Shown here: positions 11,162-20,423 of the stretch, in pieces
How the letters are laid out: the number at the start of each line of letters is the position of its first letter
Numbering within the stretch: position 1 is the first letter of the stretch
Assembly: GCF_030272615.1 (NCBI RefSeq)
Contig: NC_081414.1
Location: 767,138,153 to 767,202,152 of the forward strand
Origin: Cryptomeria japonica
Taxonomy: Eukaryota; Streptophyta; Pinopsida; Cupressales; Cupressaceae
Direction: 5' to 3'
Length of the DNA stretch: 64,000 nucleotides
The notes under the pieces: model-generated
What the model saw: the letters and a program-made list of their open reading frames with translations, nothing else
Databases searched by the model: none
Told to the model about the DNA's origin: nothing
Translations under genes and position numbers: made by a program

Positions 11162-11196
11162 GCACTAGTGGTCCAGTGGTAGAATAGTACCCTGCC
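11162..11196 (+). pseudogene. 5' half of tRNA-Gly
   Basis: GCACTAGTGGTCCAGTGG and the following bases match tRNA-Gly up to the anticodon GCC and stop there. The ~95 bp unit 11,102-11,196 is a direct tandem duplicate of 11,197-11,291, with its breakpoint just after the anticodon. The right arm has only one copy, so the duplication is specific to the left arm or was lost on the right. Confidence 0.85.
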
Positions 11197-11256
11197 TTTC
11201 GTTTCATATTAACATACATGTGCGGAATTCGGCTCTCAGATGAATTTGGACTTGTA

Positions 11257-11327
11257 GCACCAGTGGTCTAGTGGTAGAATAGTACCCTGCCACGGTACAA
11301 ACTCGGGTTCGATTCCCGGCTGGTGCA
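11257..11327 (+). tRNA. tRNA-Gly (GCC)
   Basis: A 71-nt gene with a perfect acceptor stem (GCACCAG with CTGGTGC), anticodon GCC in the loop following ACCCT, T-loop TTCGATT and discriminator A. A T-run follows within 10 nt. It is better preserved than its right-arm counterpart at 38,003-38,073, which has an acceptor mismatch. Confidence 0.92.
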
Positions 11328-11734
11328 TTAGCAATTTTTGTGTTTTGCAGATAGTACTGTTTTAATCTAATTAGAACAACATTCAGTAGCAGATAAAACA
11401 TCAATGTAACCAAGCTTAACGCACACCGGCTAAGAATAATTTATATTTTTAGAGTTTTTATCAAGTGCAGTTAAGACCTACATGGGCGATAGACCCGTGT
11501 TTGAATCTATATATTCAACGATTGAAATCTTCAGAGTGAAAGAGAATTAAAGTGAAAAAAAATTTATTGACAGGCAGTCCATCCGTTAACATTAAAACCC
11601 TTCTCCCCATGTAGTAAAATGAAGTTCCAAATGACAGGTCTGCGACAAGACGCTAAATTAGTATACTTAGAAGCGGAGCACACACAGTATAGTGAAGCAA
11701 GGAACGGCCATATTACAGCAGCAGCAGCAAGAGC

Positions 11735-11799
11735 TGGAGATGCGGGGTATCGAACCCCGTGCCTCTCGCATGCAAAGCGAGCGCTCTACCGTTTGAGCT
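11735..11799 (-). pseudogene. tRNA-Ala (UGC) lacking its 5' end
   Basis: The 3' end, T-arm, anticodon arm (TTTGCAT loop) and part of the D-arm are intact and closer to consensus than the other tRNA-Ala here. The acceptor 5' strand is missing. At the palindrome GAGCTC the sequence switches to plus-strand CAGTGGTAGAG, which is a tRNA D-arm (box A) in the opposite orientation. In the right arm the same gene has the complementary lesion (37,567-37,598). Confidence 0.85.
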
Positions 11800-11854
11800 C
11801 AGTGGTAGAGAAAGTAGAGTATGATAGATTAATCCTTGAAATTCGTGTCGCGTA

Positions 11855-11926
11855 GCCTTTATAGCTCAGTGGTAGAGCGTCAGTCTTGTAAACTGAAGGT
11901 CCGCAGTTCGATCCTGCGTGAAGGCA
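11855..11926 (+). tRNA. tRNA-Thr (UGU)
   Basis: A 72-nt cloverleaf: acceptor GCCTTTA with TGAAGGC (one G-U pair), D-arm AGCTCAGTGGTAGAGCG, anticodon loop CTTGTAA (TGT) on stem TCAGT/ACTGA, T-arm CGCAG-TTCGATC-CTGCG, discriminator A. Nearly identical to 37,365-37,436 in the right arm. Confidence 0.9.
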
Positions 11927-12305
11927 ATTTAGAGTTTTATTGTCTTGTCCCGTGTCTCTTGTCTCTTGTCTCTGATCAGCTGAAATCCTTTTGCTTGAGT
12001 AAAATGCAATCATCTCTCTCCTCGCCAGGTGAGCCGTGCAATGGATGGACGGACTGGCGTTCCCGTAATTGGAGGTTTGGATCGTGTTTTGGTTGGAGCA
12101 GGAGTTGCACAAGTTATCATTCGTTCGCATTTTAATGTCAACATGTAGCCTGCCTCGTCAGGTGGAGAACCGTGTCTCGTGTGTCTACTCCCGAGGCAAT
12201 GGAAGGAAGGACGGATGGACACGGGTGGCTTTAATCCCACATTCATTACACGTAAATGATACTCCCACGAACCTCTGTCTATACAGCACCCACATTGTAC
12301 CATTG

Positions 12306-12356
12306 AGCATGGCCCCTGCGCAAGGATGACACGCATAAATCGAGAAATGGTCCAAA
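12306..12356 (+). pseudogene. U6 snRNA, 3' half only
   Basis: Matches U6 from AGCATGGCCCCTGCGCAAGG to GAAATGGTCC, followed by a T-rich terminator. The 5' half, with the TATA box, is replaced by an unrelated ~45 bp segment (about 12,260-12,305). The upstream sequence element AATCCCACATT is still present at 12,233-12,243. The intact counterpart is 36,895-36,991. This copy cannot make a functional U6. Confidence 0.9.
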
Positions 12357-13089
12357 AATTTTTTATTTATATTCCTCCTCCTCACCTTATTCTATTTTTT
12401 TTAGTTTTTAATAGATTTATATCATTAGTTGTGCATAAATGTTTCATACGACTGCAGAAAAAGTCAATTATGGACTAAAAAGTGAGTAGTCATTTATTAA
12501 TGGGAGACTAGTTATCATTTTCTAGTTTCTTTAAAGTTACATATTAGGGGGTTGGGTACACAAGGAGTGCACACTTATTGGAACATGGGCGGTAAGGTGC
12601 TCTTCCCCTTGTCATTTTTTTCAGTTTTGAGAAAAGAAAAAGTTTTTGAGTACTAATATTATTAGTACTTGTGGGTAGTCTTTGAGTTTTAGTATTGCAA
12701 AAGAGTAGACTAGGTTGGTGATTTAGACAACATGTCCATTAATGTTTTTGTGATTTTTAATGTTTGGAGAGGCTAATAGTTGGTTGAGTAAAAAATAAAT
12801 TAGTGTTTATCTATCTATGAACTATGCCCCCCACCTTGCTGCCCCACACACACTAGAATTCCCCCCCACCTTGCCTTTCACCCGGATAGCCGGATGACCC
12901 CCCACCCTACTGCCCCACACACGTTTGGGTGGGTGGGGGGAGATAGACGTTGCTCCTAAGTTCCCAACCCTGATCCTATTGAAGATTTGCCTATCCATGC
13001 TACTCGGGTTAGAGTGTAAGCTGTCACGATGCTTTCGACTACTGGACTCTCACCATCTAGGAAGCGGTTGTGTTTAGGTATTGGATTTG
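12357..13089 (+). other. Low-copy arm sequence with C-rich direct repeats
   Basis: Mirrored at 36,165-36,890. Near 12,828-12,945 a phrase built on CCCACCTTGCTGCCCCACAC recurs two or three times, ending in a G-run of the opposite sense. No gene is seen. Confidence 0.5.
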
Positions 13090-13262
13090 ATTTTAGTGTT
13101 ATGAGTATTATTTGTGATAGTCAAAGTCTTATTTTCATATAGGACTTACTTGCATTATTCTAATATTAGGATTACAGATACATAATATCGCTTTATTCAT
13201 GACATTATTGAGAGTAATAACATCATGGTTCAAAAGGTGGATTTCAAATTCCCTTACAAAAC
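13090..13262 (+). pseudogene. Ty1/copia RNase H C-terminal fragment
   Basis: Translates in pieces as ICDSQSLI and then RTYLHYSNIRI, YRFIHDIIESNN and IMVQKVDF. This matches the end of copia polyproteins (the CDSQSA block and the K-H-I-D-x-R-Y-H-F-I-R block). One frameshift lies near 13,140 and there is one stop. A candidate 3' LTR begins 120 bp downstream. The copy in the right arm is at about 35,996-36,160. Confidence 0.75.
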
Positions 13263-13370
13263 TAGTGAGCGTAGATAAGAATTGTTGGTTTAGGGAGCCT
13301 ATGGGTCATGTTTCATCTACAATTGGTTCATTTTGAATTTATTTTTATCTTATTATAATGTATAATATAT

Positions 13371-14294
13371 CAAGTGGGGGAATGCTAAGAATCAATCTAA
13401 TAATAGCCAAGTGCAATCCTATGCATGTTTATCCAACTTTCTTGCAACTGGTGTTTGGATGCCCATGGGAGAGATGAGAAATCAAATTAATTAATTATTT
13501 TTAGCTAACATGTAGGATATAGAACATTTTTATATGTATATATTAACAAGGGAGGTTATAATTGGCGAGAGTTATACAGTCATCATCATCAATTAAATTG
13601 ATCATCTCTCACATATAACACTTAAGAGATACATTAGGGGGAAGGGAGTATTCTTTAATGGTAAGTGGGATCCATATTAGTTAGTGGCTTTATGGGGGAG
13701 TGGGAATGTTTTCTTATAACTTGGATTTTGCAACAAATATGTTGTATTGATAGATATCTACCTTGAGTTCCAACATAATTACGCATTGAGGAATGGGTTT
13801 TGTCTTGTTCATCATGGTTTTAGTGGCCACTTTTTTGGCAGTGTACCTTCCTATAGAGGCATGTCATCATCCTTGTGCATGCTACACATGCATTAAATCA
13901 TCTCATGGTAGGCATAGGAAATATTGGACGTATAGATGTTTCACATTCGTTGGTCCTCGATGATACCAAGGAATATTCTCTCGTCGTCAATGAAATAATT
14001 TGTTTCTTTTGTATTTTTCCATCTATCATTGTACGATGTCCTCAATTGCTTGCACGAAGAGAATATTCAATGAGTATTTCAAGGACAAAGAATATTTTGT
14101 TTGTAGATTTGAATATTCCATCGCCCATGTATACTAACATCAACACCTTCTCCCCCAAACTTGGCCCCTTCATTGTTCCCCTATTTCACTTTTTGCCTTT
14201 TCTTCAAGAGGATCATTTTCGGGCATACAAATGCATTTTTTACTGTTTTCTTTTCATTCTGTTTAACTTTTTTGCCCTCTATCTAATGTTGTGA
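13371..14294 (+). mobile_element. Copia polypurine tract and start of 3' LTR, with conserved ORF
   Basis: AAGTGGGGGAA at 13,372-13,382 is a typical copia polypurine tract, followed by TGCTAAGAATC as the LTR start at 13,383. I cannot fix the LTR end. Within it a frame at about 13,875-14,294 (GIGNIGRIDVSHSLVLDD and onward) is conserved in the right arm as a longer ORF (34,967-35,488). On the left a short rearrangement near 13,895 breaks the upstream part. Confidence 0.6.
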
Positions 14295-15975
14295 TTATTT
14301 TTTTAGAATACAATATGGACTTTTTTTTTCCAAATTTATGTTTCTCAAAGGACACCCTACATAATTCACATTATTGGAACTTCAGAAGGCTCGTTTGGGC
14401 TCATACTTACTCCTTTTCATGACGTTTTATTAACTTTCATGATTTTTTGAGCTCTACTTAGTGGTGGTGTTATTGTTTTATGGCTATATTCTAGAATTTG
14501 AAAATTTGAATATGCCTCTTTTGAGGACTTGTACATCAATTCCAACCTGTAGTGCACTAAAATAAACTAACATATCATTGAATATTTTCAAGGGGGTTCA
14601 TGTTTTCGATAACGAGAGTTTCTGATTTAGGAGCATTTGGGAGGGGACATTTGTCATCCTGCATCAATTTTCTAGCAATGGAAGTATAAGAAATTTTTTT
14701 CCGAAATGTGAGTGAATAAAAAATAAATCAAAATTTAAATGCCTCTTGTAAGACGGAGTTAAAATGAAAAAAAGATGAGTGGATGAAAGGATATCAAAAA
14801 AAAAATATTAAATAGAGAAAAAAGCATGGGTAGATGTATAGGTATTCATGAATAATTATTGGCCACAACATTAAAACAAAAGAAATGTGTGGCAATGATC
14901 TGACAATGAAAGGGAATGCACAAGGAGTCAAAAGGGCATTATTGCAATTTAAGAATTATAAAAAGTTAAACGGGATAAGAAATAAAAAGGCACTGAAGAT
15001 ATAATTTACAAACTGAAGTAAATAAAACATTATTGCAAAGAAAGAATTGAAAAGTTCAAGCCTATCCGTGCACAAGAATCAAATATGCATTTATTTCATG
15101 GCTATGATTAAATGTTAAGTGCATCTTTTGCTTCTTGCTTAAAAGCATACACCATCTATTATTATTGAAAATATAAAAAATGATCTAAAAAGAAAGTTGT
15201 ACCTTTAAAAATCAAAGGGAGGTCAATCAATAATTTACCCAACTATTGTTAACTATTTATCTTTATTATTTAGGCAAAATAGAGAGAATTTATTTACTTT
15301 AGAAAGGAAAATTTAATAACCAATACATTTTTAATGACTCTACTTGGGAATAAGAATAAATTAAACAATTTCCTTTTTTATGAAAAAATCATGGTCTTGC
15401 CACACCATAATGTATTTATTATAGAGAAACCAAATCTTGATTAGACTGATTATGAACAAGTAGACACTGTTTCACAATTAAATTATCTATCCTAGAGGTG
15501 TAGAAGAAGAAACATAAATATACAAGAGTAAATCAGGTTCGGTACAAAGAAGAAATATTAGGGGAATTGGACATACCACTTCTCTCAGGGTAACAATTAG
15601 TGGTCCATGAATGATATTTCCCATGGTGATAATAGAAAGAAATACAGGAAGGAATCCAAATCAACAAAACCAAGGCCAAAGACAAAATCGAATCAAAGGC
15701 ACCAACTCCAAGGGAATTAACTTTCTATTTAAATTTTCTTGATTATTGAATGCACTAGAGTTCAAGAGATATACTAAATGTGAATGCAATAGAGCTGTAA
15801 CTAATCCCATTTTTTAATCTTTATAACGAGAACTTTTCAATTTCATCGCTTTTAGAAAGAAGATCAAGAAGAAAACTTCCTTCTCCACCCAGTGGTGTTA
15901 ACCATTCTCCCATTTGTCAAGAACTATTAGTTCACAAAACTATCATCCCCTTGACCATACAAATTTACTACCACA
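14295..15975 (+). other. AT-rich arm sequence, possibly LTR remainder
   Basis: Mirrored at 32,805-34,966, except for the 479 bp present only on the right. It may include the rest of the copia 3' LTR and the 5' flank of the gag relic. No gene is seen. Confidence 0.4.
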
Positions 15976-16500
15976 ATGACACAACCAATAGCATGGGGGA
16001 TAGGACCACTAGCACTAGGATTTCAATTGCATGATCTTCCTAAGGGTTCTAGAAAGAACCTTCCTAAAAAAAGGGGTGATGGAAAAATCTCTACAAATGA
16101 ACATATAAATGCTATCTTTGATGCATGTAGATTCCTAGGGCTATAACATGAAGATGTAGTAGTGAAGCTATTTGAAAATCCTTGACAAATGTGACTTCAA
16201 AATGGTTTTATCATTTTTCAAATGAAGTAGTAGACTCATGGAATAGTATGAGATCCAAATTTGAAGATAGATTCAAGAGTGTAGAAGATGAGAATTCCCT
16301 TTTGGCTTAGTTAACCCAATTGAAGAAGTAAATACATGAGCCAATGATGGAGTTTGCGGCCAAAATCAATAAATTTGTCCTCCTTTTGACTACACTTTTG
16401 AAGTTTAATCTTTATTTTTGGCAAACCATTCTTCGGTTCTCCTCAAGACCATAGAAGGTTTTGTCTCAATGTCCTATAGCTCCACGAGACTCCAATCTAT
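15976..16500 (+). pseudogene. Retrotransposon gag relic at the inner edge of the left arm
   Basis: Opens MTQPIAWGIGPLALGFQLHD, then LPKKRGDGKISTNEHINAIF and DACRFLG, typical of plant Ty3-type gag. The conserved gag core continues in decayed form (KLFENP, FYHFSN-like), with several stops and frameshifts. After 16,375, where similarity to the right arm ends, the gag still seems to go on (LANHSSVLLKTIEGF and SMSYSSTRLQS in one frame). It lacks any neighbouring pol. Confidence 0.65.
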
Positions 16501-17198
16501 ATGTATAATTGGTTTTTCTTAATAAAATCATTGCTATCAAAGGGGAATATCCTCTCATAAGTCTGTATAGTGAATTTAACTACATCCCTCTCAAGGTTGA
16601 TGGCATCAAATTGGGATCTACACAAATAGTATCTGAGGCCTATTGGGAATTGGATACCTCTTTTAAAGAATTTTGCCACCTATCTACAAATTTCAATGAG
16701 GAAAAAATCTATCCTTGAAACATGCTTAGGCAACTTGTAGGGAAGTCCATCGAAACCACCAACCCTTGTATAGGTGAACCTTTGAAACTAAATAAAGGAG
16801 CTACCAAAACAACTGATAAACTAAATTTTCTTGGAATAAATCTTTTGGCCTATTTCTTCTTACAAATCTCTAACTAGCCTCAATGTATGCATCGATAACT
16901 CTCTTGAATTTATGATAACTTTTCTCCTACTGCAAATCGATATATTAACCATATATTTGAATATTTTCATTGAACCCTTAGTAGGGCAAAGTCCATGCCA
17001 TCATCTTATGCAAGCTGGAGCATAGAAAAGTAACGAGTACATGTAGAAAAATTTGTTTAGAGGATAATTAGTTATCACATGGTGTAGTTGATCACTAATA
17101 AGTGTTCCCAATCTAAGTATTGTTCCTCGAAAATGATCACTTGGATGAAAAGGAACATCCAATCCTCAAAGTCATGAGCATTTAAATTACCTTTTAAT
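16501..17198 (+). other. Spacer sequence beyond the left arm
   Basis: Not found in the right arm. It probably continues the host or element DNA next to the gag relic. It ends at ACCTTTTAAT, where the copia LTR begins. No convincing gene is seen; two short overlapping frames on opposite strands are not conserved elsewhere here. Confidence 0.4.
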
Positions 17199-17907
17199 TG
17201 TTGGGAAAATAGGTGTTGTACACCTTGCATAATAATGTTTGTACTTGTAATACTTATTTATTATGCGAGTTTCCCATGGACATGTAATGTAATATTTATT
17301 TATTTGATGTTTCACATGGATGTGTAACATGTAGAGATTCTTTGGGAATATTCTTAGGACTACTTGATGAGTTGTATTGTAACATTGGTATATTATATTG
17401 TATTTATATAATATTGGGAAAAGTAGTTTAGTAAAGTACCCAATATTAGATGTGAGGTCAATGGGGTAGTTATCCCATGGTATTTGCACCTGGTTTTAAT
17501 GTAATACCACTTGGGTGGTTTTGTGGGAGCTTGTTTCTATAAAAGAAACAACAAGGGTAGTTGTTTGGGTAAGCCAGTTAGCTAGGTTTAACATTTGTGG
17601 AGGTTGGAAGAATGGCATGGGATGTGTGGTTACACGCTTGTTCACATGGAGTTCTTGTTGATGGCTATGGTTTTGAAGGCTTTCATGGATGTATTGTATT
17701 GGTTGCATTGTTGAATAATAAATGGATGATGGATGCTTTTGGAGGCTGGGTTTTTCCTTCATGAGGGTTTTTCTAGGGTATACCTTGTGTCATCTTTGAT
17801 GGGTATGTTTTGTATTCTTTGCATGTAGATTCTATGTGATTATGTTGTTGAAATATGAATTGGGTTATGCAGAAATTGTCATAAAGTTAGCTGCAAGTTT
17901 CCTTACA
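17199..17907 (+). mobile_element. Ty1/copia 5' LTR
   Basis: 709 bp beginning TGTTGGGAAAATAGG and ending CCTTACA. It contains a TATA-like TATATTGTATTTATATAA near 17,390 and an AATAATAAA polyadenylation-like signal near 17,714. A primer-binding site follows two bases downstream. No matching 3' LTR is visible, so the element is truncated. Confidence 0.8.
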
Positions 17908-17909
17908 AG

Positions 17910-17921
17910 TGGTATCAGATC
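17910..17921 (+). other. Copia primer-binding site (initiator tRNA-Met)
   Basis: TGGTATCAGATC matches the standard copia primer-binding sequence TGGTATCAGAGC at 11 of 12 positions, two bases after the LTR end. Confidence 0.8.
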
Positions 17922-18440
17922 TTTCATGGTTGATTTGGTTTTATAATCCTAGGAGTTGAATCCATGAATGCATGTAATAATGAAAGACAGGGCAAGATAT
18001 GACGGTTTTGCAGGTTTTTTATTGCAGATCTGAGGATTTTGGGTTTGTTGTTATGATGGGTTGTTTGCAAATTTGGGGTTACAAAAATGTCAAGTCAAAT
18101 GGGTTTCTTGGTTGTGATTTTATATGCGTGTTTTGGGGTGATATTTTGTAAATGACCTCGTGGGACAACATAGACTTCTTATATGGATTTAGGTTCGCTA
18201 GGAGATGAATTTTGATATATAATTTGACCTATTTTGGCCACAGTTGAAAAAATGTAGTTTTTTTTGGACCTCATAGTTTGACAGTCATCAAATTTGAGTC
18301 TGCAAAAAAAGGGGGTGAGTGGACCTATGAGACCACCACAGCCAGGACTAGGAGGGACATCATCTGTGAGACATGGCAGGGATGAGGAGGATAGAGGGAG
18401 CACCCAGTGACAGAGGCACATGCTCCTTAGGACAGAGACA
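17922..18440 (+). mobile_element. Truncated copia leader
   Basis: Downstream of the primer-binding site there is no gag or pol. A purine tract AAAAAAAGGGGG lies at 18,304-18,315. The junction with the Tat element's 3' region lies somewhere around 18,300-18,480 and cannot be fixed by eye. Confidence 0.4.
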
Positions 18441-19497
18441 GATGTAGTTTGACATTATGTAGTCAGCCTGCGGGCCATACTTAGGATAGACAGTCCAATT
18501 TTGTACTTCGATATTATTGTGACATATGATATGATATGCATCGATATGATGGGATGCAATATGTTATGACTGATGTTATTTTCCATGTATGGATGACTTA
18601 TGCACTAGTTATTGTAGAACATGTATGGATATATATATATTTTTTATGTGTTTTTGATGCATTTATAATATGAAATGGATAAAATGCTTTATGTGATGCT
18701 TGATGTGATATTCGATATAATGCAAATGTACTAACCAATGAATGCAGAATGCAGCATATGTGTTTGGAAAAATCGGAGCACTAGACCGAACTGACTATCC
18801 GAACTGACGGAAGAAATGTTAGTCAGAAGAAATGAGACAGAGGACAGTTAGAGATGAAGAAAAACTTGCTTTCAATAATGCACTTTGTAGGTGAGAACCT
18901 TTATTTTATGTAGCAAAATGGATGCGTAGCATCATGGCATTGAAGGCCAGAGCTAAAATGCAACCCTTTTTGCAAAAGACAGACACATCACAGACAAACA
19001 ACAATCACAACAAAAAACAAAAAGGACCATGAACCATCCCAGTCACTCTAAATCACTCAGTGACATCATTGAGCAACATAGGAACATGATCGAAGATAAA
19101 TCAATAAATGATAAGACTCACTAATTCCAACAAGTCAAACAAACATCTTGATCTTCATTGTCAAAAGTTGAAAGTGTTGATAAGACGTTCATGTTGTCTG
19201 GTTTTAGGGAATGCGGTACCCCGTCTAAGACAGGACACAGTCTGGTTTCGAGTATACCACACCCTATATAAGACCCATGATAATGTGACAAGGACAAATG
19301 ATATTGATGTTGATTGATTGGTATGACAATTTTAATCAGTTTGAATGTCTAGTTTGATTGAAAAAGTTCATCTGTTAACGCATGATTTCGTTAAAGCACA
19401 ATGTGTGATTGCGAGTCGTTGGAGGGATGCTCAGTGATCTGTCTTATGCATCAAGAGGATATTTTTATTGCAAAATGCATGTTTTGGATTTTAATGT
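18441..19497 (-). mobile_element. Tat element 3' non-coding region
   Basis: Non-coding DNA downstream of pol on the minus strand, lying beyond the tandem repeats. It contains a TATATAGGGTGTGGTATACTC stretch near 19,250-19,270 and many TGCAT/ATGCA repeats near 18,530-18,740. No LTR copy is found here. Confidence 0.4.
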
Positions 19498-20020
19498 TTT
19501 AGAATTTTTTTTGTGTTCATTTTTTTTTCAGGACTTTATATGATGTTTTAGGGATTTTTTCAGGACATTATTTGATTTTTTAGGGATTTTTTTCAAGACA
19601 TTTTTTTAATTTTTTGAATTATTTCAGGACATTATTTGATTTTTTTTGAATTATTTCAGGATATTTTTCAATTTTTTTGAATTATTTCAGGGCATTTTTC
19701 AATTTTTTTTTTGAATTATTTTAGAACATTTTTCAAATTTTTTTTGAATTATTTCAGGACATTTTTCAATTTTTTTGTTTTTATTTCAGGACATTGTTCA
19801 ATTTTTTTGAATTATTTCAGGACATTTTTCCATTTTCTTGAATTATTTCACGACATTTTTCTATTTGTTTGAATTATTTCAAGACATTTTTCAATTTTTT
19901 TTTGAATTATTTCAGGACATTTTTCAAATTTTTTTTTGAAATATTTCAGGACATTTTTCAATTTTTTTTGTTTTTACCTTTCAAGACATTGTTTAATTTT
20001 TTTTGTTTTTACCTTTCAGT
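19498..20020 (-). repeat. Tandem repeat of ~31-33 bp between pol and the missing 3' LTR
   Basis: On the plus strand the unit is roughly GAATTATTTCAGGACATTTT plus TCAATTTTTTT, repeated about 15 times with T-run length variation and scattered substitutions. Outer units are more diverged (GGGATTTTTTCAGGACATT). Known plant Tat/Ogre elements carry tandem repeats in this same position, and these can seed satellites. Confidence 0.9.
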
Positions 20021-20423
20021 GATTGATCATGACAAGGGGAACGCACCCAATGCACATTTGAAAGACATATGTACAAGGAACTGGAGTATGCAAGACAATG
20101 ATGTTGACCAATCACAAGCCTGGGACAAAACATTGGGTCAAGACAAAGATAGACATGATAAACCGGTCGAGAGAAAGCATAGCTAGAGGTCATGATAGAT
20201 GACGGAGCAATGATCTCGTTACACATGGCACCTAATTGCCAGGTTTTCACCATGGTACTTGCCCAAAGCGCCTGTTTTGCCAGGTTTTCACTAGAGGGCG
20301 AATCATTTTTCTTTACTTTTTTGCTCTTTTTCCCTTTTGCTTTTTGATTTTTTTGTATTTTTATGCTTTTTTTATTTTTTTGTATTTTTTTAGGATCATA
20401 TTTGAAGAAGTGCTGATAGAAAA
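20021..20423 (-). mobile_element. Post-integrase region with duplicated GAAAACCTGGCAA motif
   Basis: On the minus strand the motif GTGAAAACCTGGCAA occurs twice (about 20,240-20,254 and 20,277-20,294) just downstream of the integrase end, beside a T-rich stretch. An open frame here (to 19,993) is low in conservation and probably non-coding. Confidence 0.5.

Larger units (their letters stand above)
1..16375 (+). repeat. Left arm of a giant inverted repeat
   Basis: This whole stretch reappears in reverse complement at 32,405-45,213, in the same order of modules. Landmarks that pair are position 1 with 45,213, tRNA-Ala 11,012 with 38,223, tRNA-Thr 11,855 with 37,436, and the gag start 15,976 with 32,804. 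The arm is about 13.07 kb once the 3.3 kb LTR insertion at 5,183-8,483 is removed, against 12.8 kb on the right. By eye the arms differ by a few percent where I compared them, plus indels. The outer end lies beyond the window. The inner end is sharp: both arms read through the same gag codons and then diverge within an AATAAATT motif. Confidence 0.93.

Noticed and set aside
11619-12135. ORFs containing SSVVERQSCKLKVRSSIL and GNRTRVCTVAGYYSTT
   Set aside because: These are frame translations of the tRNA-Thr and tRNA-Gly genes. The same applies at 37,156-37,455 and 37,917-38,234.
12010-12336. Overlapping ORFs on both strands between tRNA-Thr and U6
   Set aside because: They overlap each other in opposite frames, overlap the U6 remnant, and change length between arms. 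No domain is recognised.
16497-16718. Pair of ORFs on opposite strands
   Set aside because: Short, mutually overlapping and unmatched elsewhere; at most remnants of retroelement coding DNA.
18179-18421. 80-codon minus-strand ORF near the copia/Tat junction
   Set aside because: No recognisable motif and a mixed origin across an uncertain junction.
19498-20020. Possible CRISPR-like array
   Set aside because: Units are head-to-tail without unique spacers, in a plant retrotransposon; ordinary tandem repeats.
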